This document shows, one piece after another, positions 41,366 to 52,307 of a DNA stretch of 64,000 nucleotides. Under the pieces are notes generated by a model. The model was not told where the DNA came from. It did not search any database and saw nothing but the letters and a program-made list of their open reading frames with translations. The position numbers and the translations under genes are program-made. Origin of the DNA: Mycobacterium sp. ELW1 (GTDB lineage: Bacteria > Actinomycetota > Actinomycetes > Mycobacteriales > Mycobacteriaceae). Numbering within the stretch: the first letter of the stretch is position 1; every line of letters begins with the position of its first letter. The stretch covers positions 1,984,001 to 2,048,000 of the forward strand of contig NZ_CP032155.1 of NCBI RefSeq assembly GCF_008329905.1, written 5' to 3'.

Positions 41366-42253
41366 ATGTCAACTACTGCAACGAAATACGACATTGTCGT
41401 CGGTGTCGACGGCTCCCCGGAGTCGAAGGTTGCCGTCGACTGGGCGGCCCGCGACGCGGCGTTGCGCGGCGGGCAGCTGCACCTGGTGCACGTGCTCAGC
41501 TCACCCGCGGTGATGACGTTCCCCGAAGTGCCCGTGCCGAGCGGTTACTTTCAGTGGCAGGAGGATTCGGCTCGCGAGATCCTGGCCGGCGCGGCGGAAA
41601 CCGTCGCAGCGGCCACCAAAGACGACCCGGTGAAGGTCACCAGTGAGATCGTGAGCGGGTCTCCGGTACCGACGCTCGCGGACCTGTCCAAGGACGCCCA
41701 GCTGATCGTGGTCGGATGCCGTGGACGCGGCGCGCTGGCCCGCAGTCTGCTGGGCTCGGTCAGCACCGGCCTGGTGCACCACGCGCACTGCCCGGTCGCC
41801 ATCATTCATGACGAGGATCCGTTGACGGCTCGCCCGTCGAAGGCCCCGGTGGTCGTCGGTGTCGACGGTTCGCCGGCCTCGGAGAGGGCGCTGGAAATCG
41901 CGTTCGAGCAGGCCTCATTGCGCGGCGTGGAACTGGTCGCCGTGCATGCCTGGAGCGACACCGGGGTGTTCGAATTCCCCGGTCTGGACTGGTCGGCGCT
42001 GCGATCGATCGCCGAGGAGACATTGGCCGAGCGGCTCGCAGGCTGGCAAGAGCGCTACCCCGATGTCGTGGTGCATCGGCTGGTGGTGGCCGACCGGCCC
42101 GCCCAGCAGCTCATCGAGCAGTCGGAGTCGGCTCAGTTGACGGTCCTCGGCAGCCACGGACGTGGCGGATTCGCCGGGATGCTGCTCGGGTCGGTCAGCA
42201 CCGCGGTGGTGCACGGATCCCGGCAGCCGGTGATCGTCGCGCGCAGCAGTTAG
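41366..42253 (+). CDS. Universal stress protein, two Usp domains
   Basis: A 295-residue tandem Usp protein. Domain 1 has DIVVGVDGSPESKVAVDWA and VVGCRGRGALARSLLGSVS; domain 2 has VVVGVDGSPASERALEIAF and VLGSHGRGGFAGMLLGSVS. The G-x2-G-x9-G(S/T) ATP-binding pattern is kept in both. It has GGAAGGA before the ATG and follows the Acg-like gene, presumably under the same DosR box. Two-domain USPs of this type accumulate in hypoxic mycobacteria. Confidence 0.9.
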   Translation: MSTTATKYDIVVGVDGSPESKVAVDWAARDAALRGGQLHLVHVLSSPAVMTFPEVPVPSGYFQWQEDSAREILAGAAETVAAATKDDPVKVTSEIVSGSPVPTLADLSKDAQLIVVGCRGRGALARSLLGSVSTGLVHHAHCPVAIIHDEDPLTARPSKAPVVVGVDGSPASERALEIAFEQASLRGVELVAVHAWSDTGVFEFPGLDWSALRSIAEETLAERLAGWQERYPDVVVHRLVVADRPAQQLIEQSESAQLTVLGSHGRGGFAGMLLGSVSTAVVHGSRQPVIVARSS

Positions 42254-42255
42254 CG

Positions 42256-42270
42256 CCCGAACACTTCGGG
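42256..42270. terminator. Hairpin between convergent usp and devS
   Basis: CCCGAA and TTCGGG pair perfectly around CAC in the 27-bp gap between two convergent stop codons. There is no T-run, as is common for mycobacterial terminators. It could end both transcripts. Confidence 0.5.
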
Positions 42271-42280
42271 ATGCAACGCA

Positions 42281-44691
<2,411 letters not shown>

Positions 44692-44724
44692 GGTGCAACG
44701 ATATCGGCAGTTCGCTGTCGCGTG

Positions 44725-45594
44725 TCACAACAATCGCTGACGGTCGACGACCAGAACCGAGCAATCGGTGTTGTGCAGGGCCGCCGACCCCGTCGGACCC
44801 AGGAGTTCCTCGATGCCGCGGGCGTTGCGTGCGCCCACCACGACGAGCTGGATGGACGCGGCGTTTTTGGCCAGATAGTTGAGCGCATTGCCGTGGATCG
44901 CGACCGGGCGAGCGTCCAGATCGGGATATTGGTTCTTCCAATGCGACAGCCGCCGGTCCAGTTGCGCGCGCACCATCCGGTTGCCGTCGGAGACGGCGTG
45001 GGAGTCGTGAACGTCGGTGTACCGCGACTGCCACGAGCCGAGAACCCGCAACGGTGCGCCCCGCAACCGCGCTTCGGCGACGCCGAACTGCAGTACTGCA
45101 GCGCTCTCGGGGGATTCGTCGAGCTCGACGACGATCCAGCCGGGTTCGTGCCCGCCGATCGGATCCTCGCCCCGCACGATCGCGACGGGGCAGTGCGCCG
45201 CGGTGACCAGAGCGGTCGCCGTCGACCCGATGCGGTCGGCGTCGAAGTGCTTGAGGCCGACCTCGCCGACGCAGATCATCGCCGCCACCCGGGACGCTTC
45301 CACCAGGGTGGCGATCGGCCGGCTCTGGAGGATCTCGACTTCGAGCTTGACCTGCCGCCCGGTGGCCTCGACCGCGTCTGCCGCGGAGCGGACGGCCAAT
45401 TCGGCGCCGGCCAGCAGGCGCGCCTCCTCCTGCGGGTCCACCGGATCCGGGCCGGACGGGTGGATCGCATAGACCAGCCGCAGCGGAATATCGCGGCTGA
45501 CCGCTTCGTCGATCGCCCACAAGGCGGCTCGCACAGCGCCCCGAGAGCCGTCGATGCCGACCACGATCGACGGCGGTGTGAACGATTCGGGCAT
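44725..45594 (-). CDS. Universal stress protein (Rv3134c-like)
   Basis: A 289-residue two-domain USP. Domain 1 begins PPSIVVGIDGSRGAVRAALW; domain 2 carries WIVVELDESPESAAVLQFG and VVVGARNARGIEELLGPTGS. The ATP-binding loop of domain 1 is less typical (CVGEVGLKHFDADRIGST). It lies 33 bp upstream of devR on the same strand, the position of Rv3134c in M. tuberculosis, and is probably in the same hypoxia-induced transcript. Its role is accessory; Rv3134c is needed for full devR transcription in M. tuberculosis. Confidence 0.88.
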   Translation of the reverse strand: MPESFTPPSIVVGIDGSRGAVRAALWAIDEAVSRDIPLRLVYAIHPSGPDPVDPQEEARLLAGAELAVRSAADAVEATGRQVKLEVEILQSRPIATLVEASRVAAMICVGEVGLKHFDADRIGSTATALVTAAHCPVAIVRGEDPIGGHEPGWIVVELDESPESAAVLQFGVAEARLRGAPLRVLGSWQSRYTDVHDSHAVSDGNRMVRAQLDRRLSHWKNQYPDLDARPVAIHGNALNYLAKNAASIQLVVVGARNARGIEELLGPTGSAALHNTDCSVLVVDRQRLL

Positions 45595-45666
45595 CAGGGG
45601 CTCCCCGGGACGGCGGACTCCATTGTCACCGACGGCGACGCAACCGCGAGGTGAAACGCCAGGCCG

Positions 45667-45921
45667 CTAGCCGGCCGCGGCTTCGATCTCCGACATCGAC
45701 GTCGCGAAAAGCTGACTGGCCAGGTTGGACAACGCCCTCGCAACGGCCACCTCGTCGCGCAGTTCCACCGCGTGCTCGGTGCCGGCATCCATACGGGCGA
45801 TCCCCATGCCCACCAGTGCGGTACTGCGCCAGGAGAGCAGCGCGGTGGCCCGAGTGCGATCGGCATCCTCGTCGACGGCGATCAACACGGCCGAATGCTT
45901 GGTCTGGTCGAGATCTTCCAT
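45667..45921 (-). CDS. DUF1876 (Rv1738-like) dormancy protein
   Basis: An 84-residue protein matching the DosR-regulon family of Rv1738: VLIAVDEDADRTRATALLSW, LVGMGIARMDAGTEH and ELRDEVAVARALSNLASQLF. Rv1738 resembles ribosome hibernation factors in fold, so a translation-slowing role in dormancy has been proposed. I use ATG 45921, which has GAGGGGG just before it; ATG 45939 is six codons upstream. A DosR box lies 50 bp upstream, and the USP-devR-devS genes follow in the same direction, so all four may form one transcript. Confidence 0.85.
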   Translation of the reverse strand: MEDLDQTKHSAVLIAVDEDADRTRATALLSWRSTALVGMGIARMDAGTEHAVELRDEVAVARALSNLASQLFATSMSEIEAAAG

Positions 45922-45970
45922 GACGTCCCCCTCAGTCATATCGATCCGACCATGTCGGCCGACGCTGCCG

Positions 45971-45990
45971 ATAGGGGCTGAAGTCCCATC
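45971..45990 (-). promoter_or_regulatory. DosR (DevR) box
   Basis: On the minus strand the box reads GATGGGACTTCAGCCCCTAT, matching GGGACT, W10, A12, G13 and CCC of the 20-bp consensus. It is 50 bp before the DUF1876 start. With the box at 40304 it frames a 5.6-kb dormancy island on both sides. Confidence 0.7.
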
Positions 45991-46010
45991 GGAGCGGGCC
46001 GTTCGGCGGC

Positions 46011-47474
46011 TCAGCGCTTCGGCTTCGGCGGCGCGAGAACCTTCATGACCATGCGCATCGCCGGCTCGGGAACCCGGTCCTTCATGGCGAGTGCGGTCTC
46101 GGCGACGCGGCCGCGCGCCGGGGTGCCGCGGCCGAACAGCCGATTGAACGGACCGCCCGACGGTTCCAGCTCGACATGCATCGGCGGCCCGCCGTCGGCG
46201 GCGCCGAGCGCCGAGGAGATCACGATCCGCTGAATCTCGCTGGTGCCCTCGAAGATGGAGCGCTGCGGTCCGACTACACCGGATCGGTCGGTCAGCTTGG
46301 AGTCAATCTCGCTGGTGCCCTCGAAGATGGTGTACAGCTTGGCGTCGCGGTACCACTTCTCCACCGGATGGTCGCTGATGTATCCCCAGCCACCCATGGT
46401 CTGGATGGCCCGCTCGGTGGTCTTGACGGCGATCTCACTGGCGGCCAGCTTCGCCATCGAACCTTCGCCGCGCTCGAACGGCACACCGTTGGCGGCCATC
46501 CAGGACGCCCGCCAGGTGAGCAGCCGGGCCGCGTCGATCCCGGTGGCGAGGTCGGCCAGCGGGAAGGCGATGCCCTGGTTGTCGATGATGGGAGCGCCGA
46601 ACGCCTCGCGGCGGTTGGCGTATGCGGTGACGTATTCCAGTGCGGCGCGGGCGATTCCCAGTGCCTGGGCTGCGACCATCGGGCGAGTCTGCTCGAAGGT
46701 GCCGAGCGTGGCCGAACCGGAGCGTCGCCCGCCGGTGGCCATGGCCTCGCGGGTCTTGGCGAGCTTGTGCTCGAGCTTGTCCTGCCCGCCCAGCAGGTTC
46801 GCGCCGGGCACCCGAACGCTGTTGAATTTCAGCTCCGCGGTGTGCGATGCGCGGCACCCGAGCTTGTCGAGCTTGCGGACGAGCTCCAAACCCGGTGTGC
46901 CACCGGGAACTACGAACAACGCCTGCCCGCGGTGGCCCAACTCCTCGTCGACGACGGCGTTGACGACGTGCACGTTGGCGATGCCGCCGTTGCCGATCCA
47001 CATCTTGTGTCCGTCGATGATCCAGTCGTCACCATCGCGACGGGCCCGAGTGCGCAGATTGCGCACATCGCTGCCGCCCTCCGGCTCGGAGATCGCCAAC
47101 GCGGCCAGCTTCAGATCTCCCGGGGTGCCGAAGCACTCGGGCGCCCACGTCAGCATCTGCTCGGGGGTGGCGGCCTGGCCGATCGCCGACAGTGCCAATG
47201 CCGGCATGACCACGGCCAAACCGATTCCGGCGCAACCCCAGAACAGCTCCTCCATGAACATCGGCAGCGACAGGCCGGTCGGATCGCCGATGAGGTCGCG
47301 GTAGAAGAGCGGACTATAGAACCCTCGAGCAGCCGCGTCCTCTAATACCGGCCAGGGAAACTCCTGGCGCTTGTCGTAGTCGCCGGCAACCGGCCGGATG
47401 CAATGTTCGGCGAACTCGTGCGCGCGGCGAGCGAGATCGTGCTGCGCCGTCGTCGGCGTGAGGTCCAGACCCAT
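46011..47474 (-). CDS. Acyl-CoA dehydrogenase with an internal 24-residue insertion
   Basis: A 487-residue FAD enzyme. LAALAISEPEGGSDVRNL is the flavin-contact signature, KLGCRASHTAELKFNSVRVP the middle domain, and MGGWGYISDHPVEKWYRDAK the C-terminal helix bundle. It introduces a trans-2 double bond into an acyl-CoA. The motif IFEGTSEI, normally single, occurs twice, 24 residues apart (LYTIFEGTSEID ... RSIFEGTSEIQRI), because 26 bp of DNA are repeated exactly at 46233 and 46305. The insert DSKLTDRSGVVGPQRS lies near the FAD site. It is transcribed away from the ChaB-like gene; the neighbours do not define a substrate. Confidence 0.85.
   Translation of the reverse strand: MGLDLTPTTAQHDLARRAHEFAEHCIRPVAGDYDKRQEFPWPVLEDAAARGFYSPLFYRDLIGDPTGLSLPMFMEELFWGCAGIGLAVVMPALALSAIGQAATPEQMLTWAPECFGTPGDLKLAALAISEPEGGSDVRNLRTRARRDGDDWIIDGHKMWIGNGGIANVHVVNAVVDEELGHRGQALFVVPGGTPGLELVRKLDKLGCRASHTAELKFNSVRVPGANLLGGQDKLEHKLAKTREAMATGGRRSGSATLGTFEQTRPMVAAQALGIARAALEYVTAYANRREAFGAPIIDNQGIAFPLADLATGIDAARLLTWRASWMAANGVPFERGEGSMAKLAASEIAVKTTERAIQTMGGWGYISDHPVEKWYRDAKLYTIFEGTSEIDSKLTDRSGVVGPQRSIFEGTSEIQRIVISSALGAADGGPPMHVELEPSGGPFNRLFGRGTPARGRVAETALAMKDRVPEPAMRMVMKVLAPPKPKR
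46233..46330. repeat. 26-bp direct repeat inside the acyl-CoA dehydrogenase gene
   Basis: The same 26 bp (starting AATCTCGCTGG) occur at 46233-46258 and 46305-46330, 72 bp apart, exactly 24 codons. The 46 bp between are not repeated. The reading frame is kept. Confidence 0.9.
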
Positions 47475-47686
47475 GGTGCGTCCCTTCGACGCTTGGGTGA
47501 TACCTCGGGTATCGCATGATCAAACGTCGGGCCGACGGGCCGGAAAAGTTGGAGCCCGGGCTGCCGCGGAGTCGGGTTGCACGGCAGCTCGGGGCTGACT
47601 GGGATATCGACAGCCGACCGGTGGGCGTTACGGACGTTTTTCGCCCCTGGCGGCCGGGTAGTCGACCGGACACGGAGGTGATGTCG

Positions 47687-48106
47687 ATGCCCAAGACAAC
47701 CAAGAGCGGCGACGCCAAGAAAAGCGAATTGCCCAGCACTCTGAAGAAGTCCGACGCGAAGGCGCAGCGGACGTTCGCCAAGGCCCACGACGCGGCGGCC
47801 GAAGAGTACGGCGAGGGCGAACGGGCCCACCGGGTGGCCTACAGCGCGCTCAAACACAGCTACGAGAAGGTCGGCGACCACTGGGAGGCCAAGACCTCGA
47901 AGGGGCCCTCGGATTCCCGGGCGCGCAGCGGAGGTCCCAACCCCACCGGCACGAGCGCGGAAGGCGTCGATGCCAATGCGAGCAAGAAGCATCTGCTCGA
48001 CGTCGCCAGACGGCTCGACATCAGCGGACGGTCGTCGATGAACAAAGGGGAACTCGTCGACGCGATCATGAAGGCCAATCGCCGCGAGAGTGCCCGCAAC
48101 CGCTGA
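47687..48106 (+). CDS. ChaB-domain / Rho N-terminal-domain protein
   Basis: A 139-residue basic protein. The N-terminal half is a ChaB domain (ELPSTLKKSDAKAQRTFAKA, then HRVAYSALKHSYEKVGDHW); the C-terminal half is a Rho-N/SAP-like helical domain (LDVARRLDISGRSSMNKGEL, then VDAIMKANRR) that may bind nucleic acid. A linker rich in Ser, Gly and Pro joins them. ATG 47687 has GGAGG 8 nt before it; ATG 47681 is too close to it. It is divergent from the acyl-CoA dehydrogenase over a 212-bp gap, and its TGA abuts the TGA of the convergent MFS gene in the palindrome TGATCA. Function unknown. Confidence 0.8.
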   Translation: MPKTTKSGDAKKSELPSTLKKSDAKAQRTFAKAHDAAAEEYGEGERAHRVAYSALKHSYEKVGDHWEAKTSKGPSDSRARSGGPNPTGTSAEGVDANASKKHLLDVARRLDISGRSSMNKGELVDAIMKANRRESARNR

Positions 48107-49402
48107 TCAGCCGTCCCCACGGGGTGTGGCCGGTGCCGGCTCGGAGTCGCTGAAGAACTCCAGAAGGTACCGGCTCTCCTCGATCTGGCCGATCGTGCGC
48201 CGGGCTTTCCTGCGGGTGATCAGGATCCCGGCGATCGCGAACGCCCACACGGCGTATTGGACGCACCAGGCCAGCCGGAACGATTCGAACGAGTAACCGC
48301 CGGCCGCCCCGATGATCACGCCCATCGCCTGCATGACCAACAGCGACGCCAGGAAGCCGCCCATGTTGACCGCCCCCTGAGCGGTGCCCAGCGTCGAGCG
48401 GGGATTGAAGGTGCGGGCGAAATCGAACCCGACCATCGATCCCGGGCCGCCGAACGAGATCACCACGATCAGGACGACCAGAAGCCAGTGCGGCGCGGCG
48501 TGGGGCAGGGCGAGCACCACCGTCCAGATGAGCGCATTGCTGACGACGATGCCCAGCACGATCCACGACCGCCGGTGCGGGTGCCGGCCGGTGATGATCC
48601 CGATGAGCACCCCGAAGACGATCGCCGCGACCACCGAGATGGTCAGCAGTGTTCCCGCCTCACCGCGCGAAAGATTCTGCGCCACCGTCAGATACGGGAC
48701 GCCCCACATCAGGGCGAAAACGGTGACCGAGAACTGGGTGCCCATGTGGGTGAAAAATCCCAACCGGGTTCCCGGGCGCATCCAGATCGTCTTCACGCTG
48801 GCCAGCGTCTCGCGCACGCTGACCACCGGGTCGTGGACGGTGACGCCGGGTGGTGTGTTCTTCACCAGGGCCAGGGTCAGCACCAGGGACAGCACACCGA
48901 ACGCCGCGACAGCCAGATAGGCCCGGGTCCACCCCGACCCGATGAGTAGCGACATGAACGGCACCGCCGAAAGCACCTGTCCCAGTTGGCCTGAGATGCC
49001 GGTCAGCTGGGTCACCAACGGGATCTGGCGCGGGGTGAACCAGTGCGGTACCAGCCGCAGCACCGAGATGAACGTGAACGCGTCGCCGAGCCCCACGACC
49101 GCGCGGGCGGCGATCGCCGTGGGCAGCGACACCGTGACCGCCAGCACCAGCTGTCCCGCGACCATCAGCGTCGCACCGGTCAGAATCATCTTCTTGGATC
49201 CGAAGCGGTCCAGGAGCAGGCCGGCCGGGATCTGTGCGGACGCGTAGACGATCACCTGCAGCACGACGAACGTCGACAGCACGCCGGGGCTCGCCGAGAA
49301 TCGCTTGGCGGCGTCCAGCCCGGAGACCCCCAGCGTGGTGCGGTCCAGGACGGCCACGACGTAGGCCAACGTTCCCGTCGACCACACAATCCAGGCCCGC
49401 AC
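48107..49402 (-). CDS. MFS transporter
   Basis: A 431-residue membrane protein with about 12 predicted helices. The cytoplasmic loop after helix 2 reads GLLLDRFGSKKMILTGA, the standard MFS G-x3-D-R-x-G motif, and a related loop (GIITGRHPHRRSWIVLG) follows helix 8. The C-terminal 40 residues are cytosolic and charged. It lies 66 bp downstream of the PotC-type permease on the same strand but is probably a separate transporter. The substrate is unknown; the family moves organic anions, sugars or drugs with protons. Confidence 0.85.
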   Translation of the reverse strand: MRAWIVWSTGTLAYVVAVLDRTTLGVSGLDAAKRFSASPGVLSTFVVLQVIVYASAQIPAGLLLDRFGSKKMILTGATLMVAGQLVLAVTVSLPTAIAARAVVGLGDAFTFISVLRLVPHWFTPRQIPLVTQLTGISGQLGQVLSAVPFMSLLIGSGWTRAYLAVAAFGVLSLVLTLALVKNTPPGVTVHDPVVSVRETLASVKTIWMRPGTRLGFFTHMGTQFSVTVFALMWGVPYLTVAQNLSRGEAGTLLTISVVAAIVFGVLIGIITGRHPHRRSWIVLGIVVSNALIWTVVLALPHAAPHWLLVVLIVVISFGGPGSMVGFDFARTFNPRSTLGTAQGAVNMGGFLASLLVMQAMGVIIGAAGGYSFESFRLAWCVQYAVWAFAIAGILITRRKARRTIGQIEESRYLLEFFSDSEPAPATPRGDG

Positions 49403-49468
49403 TGTCGATCACCCTTTCGTCGATCCGCCCCACCAATCATCTCCCGGCGGCGCAAATTGATTCCCGGG

Positions 49469-50269
49469 CTATACCCGCGTTGACGCGGGATCACCGCCGA
49501 AGCGTTGAGCCAGCCACACCGGAATGATCGCCAGCACGGTCAGCGTCGCGGCGACCACGTTGATCACCGGAGCCTGGTTGGGCCGGAACAGGTTGCCGAA
49601 GATCCAGATCGGCAGCGTCTGCACCGTCGGGCCGGCGGTGAACGTGGTGACCACGATCTCGTCGAAACTGAGCGCGAAGGCCAGGATCGCGCCCGCGACG
49701 AGCGCACCGCGCATCATCGGGAAGGTGACATAGCGAAACGTCTGCCAACCCGAGGCGCCCAGGTCGGCCGATGCGTCCTCCAGGCCGGTGCCCAGCCGGC
49801 GCAGCCGGGCCTGGGTGTTGTTGAACACGATCACGATGCAGAACGTGGCGTGACCGACGATGACCGTCGCCAGGCCCAGCGTCATCCCCAGCGCCGAGGT
49901 GAACGTCGCGTTCAGCGCGATACCGGTGACGATCCCGGGCAGCGTGATCGGCAGCACCACCAGGAAGCTGATGGTCTGTCGCCCGAAGAACTCGTAGCGC
50001 TGTACGGCGAACGCGGCCATGCTGCCCAACAGCAGCGCAAGAACCGTCGCGCACAAGCCCACCACCACCGAGTTCGCCAGCGAATGCCACATGCCGTCGC
50101 TGGCCCACGCGTCCGACCACCATCGCAACGTGAAACCGCTTGGCGGGAAAGCGAACGTCTTCGAGGCGTTGAACGCGTTGACGACCACCAGGAGCAGCGG
50201 CGCGTACAAGAAGACGAGCACGAACAGCGTCCAGATCCGGACCAGTCGGCGCAAGGTGGGCGACAACAT
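49469..50269 (-). CDS. ABC transporter permease, PotC-like
   Basis: A 266-residue inner-membrane permease with about six helices. The EAA loop, which docks on the ATPase, is DASADLGASGWQTFRYVTFP. The last segment RPNQAPVINVVAATLTVLAI is typical for the PotC side of polyamine importers. ATG 50269 overlaps the stop of the upstream permease by one base (TGATG), so the two are coupled. It is the last gene of a four-gene importer operon. Confidence 0.88.
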   Translation of the reverse strand: MLSPTLRRLVRIWTLFVLVFLYAPLLLVVVNAFNASKTFAFPPSGFTLRWWSDAWASDGMWHSLANSVVVGLCATVLALLLGSMAAFAVQRYEFFGRQTISFLVVLPITLPGIVTGIALNATFTSALGMTLGLATVIVGHATFCIVIVFNNTQARLRRLGTGLEDASADLGASGWQTFRYVTFPMMRGALVAGAILAFALSFDEIVVTTFTAGPTVQTLPIWIFGNLFRPNQAPVINVVAATLTVLAIIPVWLAQRFGGDPASTRV

Positions 50270-51090
50270 CAGACGTTCTCCAATGCGCCGGTGCGCCGCA
50301 TCGCGAGCAGGTAGAGCACGATCGCCGCCAGCGGGATCAGCGACAGCGCGGCGGCCAGCGGCTGGTTGTTGGCGGTCACCAGCTGGCCGTAGATGATGTT
50401 GCCCAGCATCTGGGTTTTGCCGCCGACGATCGTCACCGCGATGTAGTCGCCCATCGACAGCGAGAACGTGAAGATCGAACCGGCCGCGATGCCGGGAAAC
50501 ACCAACGGCGCCACGATGGTTCGCAAGGTGGTCAGATCCGACGCGCCCAGGTCGGAGCTGGCGTCGATCAGCGGGTCGGGTACTCGCTCGAAGGCGGCGA
50601 ACACCGGGATCACCATGTACGGCAACCAGAGGTAGGCCAGGGTGAGCACGGTGGCGATCAGGCCGTAGCCCGGTGTGTAGCCGGCCACCCAGTGCAGCGG
50701 GCCCTCTGGCGACAGCAGCATCCGCCAGGCGTAGGCCTTGACCAGATAGCTGGCCCACAGCGGAGTGGTGACCGCGACCACCAGGGCCAGCCGCACGCGG
50801 GGCGAGGCGACCTTGGCCATGTACAGACCGAGAGGTACGGCCAGCACGATGCAGATCGCGGTGACGCTCAACGCAATTCCGACCGTGCGCAGGGTGGCTG
50901 TGCGGAACACCGCGTCGGTGACGACCCGCACGATGTTGTCACTGGTGTAGGAGCGCACCACCGCGCCGGTGAAGGTGTCGGTACTCCAGAAGGCTGAAAT
51001 CAGCAGTACGCCAAGCGATCCCAGGTAGGCCACGACCAACCAGGCCAGTGGCGGAACGAGCAGGAAGGCGAGACGCAGGCGACGGCTCAC
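50269..51090 (-). CDS. ABC transporter permease, PotB-like
   Basis: A 273-residue permease with six predicted helices. The EAA loop is DASSDLGASDLTTLRTIVAP. I place the start at GTG 51090, eight bases after the stop of the substrate-binding gene; ATG 51120 and ATG 51132 are in frame but would overlap that gene without a good ribosome binding site. It pairs with the PotC-like permease to form the membrane channel. Confidence 0.85.
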   Translation of the reverse strand: MSRRLRLAFLLVPPLAWLVVAYLGSLGVLLISAFWSTDTFTGAVVRSYTSDNIVRVVTDAVFRTATLRTVGIALSVTAICIVLAVPLGLYMAKVASPRVRLALVVAVTTPLWASYLVKAYAWRMLLSPEGPLHWVAGYTPGYGLIATVLTLAYLWLPYMVIPVFAAFERVPDPLIDASSDLGASDLTTLRTIVAPLVFPGIAAGSIFTFSLSMGDYIAVTIVGGKTQMLGNIIYGQLVTANNQPLAAALSLIPLAAIVLYLLAMRRTGALENV

Positions 51091-51098
51091 CCCGTGGC

Positions 51099-52292
51099 TC
51101 AGCCCTTGATCTGCTGCCATTTGTCGACCCACTCGCTGTAGGCCGTGCAGTTGTCACCGCTGCCGTCCACGCATTGTTTCTGCGGCGTCGTCCAGTAGCT
51201 GATCTTCTCCGCATAGGCGGAATCGGTGGCGTGGTAGGTGTCGCAGAACGTCTTGTCGCTGGTGAACTCGCAGGCCTTGGTCTGCGCGGGGGCCTCACCG
51301 AAGTACTCGGCCACCTGGGCGTTCACCTGGGGCGAGGTGATCCAATCCATCCACTGGTACATGCAATTGGGATTCTTGGCCTTCGACGAGACCATCCAGG
51401 TGTCCGACCATCCGGTCGCGCCTTCCTTGGGCAGCACGGTGGCGATCTTGACCTTGTTGTCGGACGTGATCATGTTGGCGATGACCTGCCAGGTGGTGCC
51501 GATCGCCGAGGTTCCGGATTCGAAGGCCTGCACCGCCTTGGTGTAATCCGACCAGTATTCGCCGATGTTGCCGTGCTGTGCCTTCAGCAGATCCACCGCG
51601 GCATTGAGCTGGTCCTCGGTCAAGGCGTACGGATTCTTGATGCCCAGTTCGGGTTTCGTCTTCGACAGATACAGCGCGGCGTCGGCGATGTAGATGGGGG
51701 AGTCATACGCGGTGACCTTGCCCTTGTACTCCGGGGCGCCCGGGAACACCGCACCCCAGCTGTCCGGCGCGCCCTTGACGACATCGGTGTTGTACATCAA
51801 CAGGTTGGCGCCCCAGCCGTGCGGGATGCCGTACATCTGGCCGTTCACCGAGTTCCACGGCTTGTCCTTGAGGAACGACGAGATGGTCTCGTAGTTGGGC
51901 ACCAGCTTGGTGTTGACCGGGGCGACGTCGCCCGCGTAGATCAGACGCAGCGTGGCGTCACCGGAGGCCGAGACACCGTCGTATTGGCCGGTGCGCATCA
52001 GCTGCAGCATCTCGTCGGAGGTGTTGCCGATCTTGACGTTGACCTTGCAGCCGGTCTTCTGCTCGAACGGGTGCACCCAGTCGACCTTGGGGTCGTTGGA
52101 TCCGTCCTCGGCGTAGCCGGGCCAGGCGATCAGGTTGAGCTGGCCCTCGCCATTGCCGAGGGCCGACATCGGCTCCATCTTGGGCGGTGCGGTGGTGCCG
52201 CCGCCGCCGGAGTTGTTGGAACTCGAACAGGCGGCGACCAGTGCGGCGCACACGGCGAGCGTAACGCCGAGGCGGCGGGTGGTGGTTCTCAT
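51099..52292 (-). CDS. ABC transporter substrate-binding lipoprotein, polyamine type (PotD-like)
   Basis: A 397-residue exported lipoprotein. A signal peptide (RRLGVTLAVCAALVAAC) ends in a lipobox with the lipidated Cys22, followed by a Ser/Gly/Asn linker. The mature part shows LNLIAWPGYAEDG and DGVSASGDATLRLIYAGDVAP as in PotD/PotF-type binding proteins, and later YGIPHGWGANLLMYN. Four Cys near the C-terminus (KACEFTSDKTFC, QCVDGSGDNC) may form disulfides, less usual for the family. Spermidine or putrescine is a family-level guess; other small cations are possible. Confidence 0.85.
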   Translation of the reverse strand: MRTTTRRLGVTLAVCAALVAACSSSNNSGGGGTTAPPKMEPMSALGNGEGQLNLIAWPGYAEDGSNDPKVDWVHPFEQKTGCKVNVKIGNTSDEMLQLMRTGQYDGVSASGDATLRLIYAGDVAPVNTKLVPNYETISSFLKDKPWNSVNGQMYGIPHGWGANLLMYNTDVVKGAPDSWGAVFPGAPEYKGKVTAYDSPIYIADAALYLSKTKPELGIKNPYALTEDQLNAAVDLLKAQHGNIGEYWSDYTKAVQAFESGTSAIGTTWQVIANMITSDNKVKIATVLPKEGATGWSDTWMVSSKAKNPNCMYQWMDWITSPQVNAQVAEYFGEAPAQTKACEFTSDKTFCDTYHATDSAYAEKISYWTTPQKQCVDGSGDNCTAYSEWVDKWQQIKG

Positions 52293-52307
52293 GGCGAGCT
52301 CCTCTTC

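Noticed and set aside
45595..45666. A third DosR box before the USP gene at 45594
   Set aside because: Only a GGGAC fragment is present and the second half (GTCCC) is missing at the proper distance.
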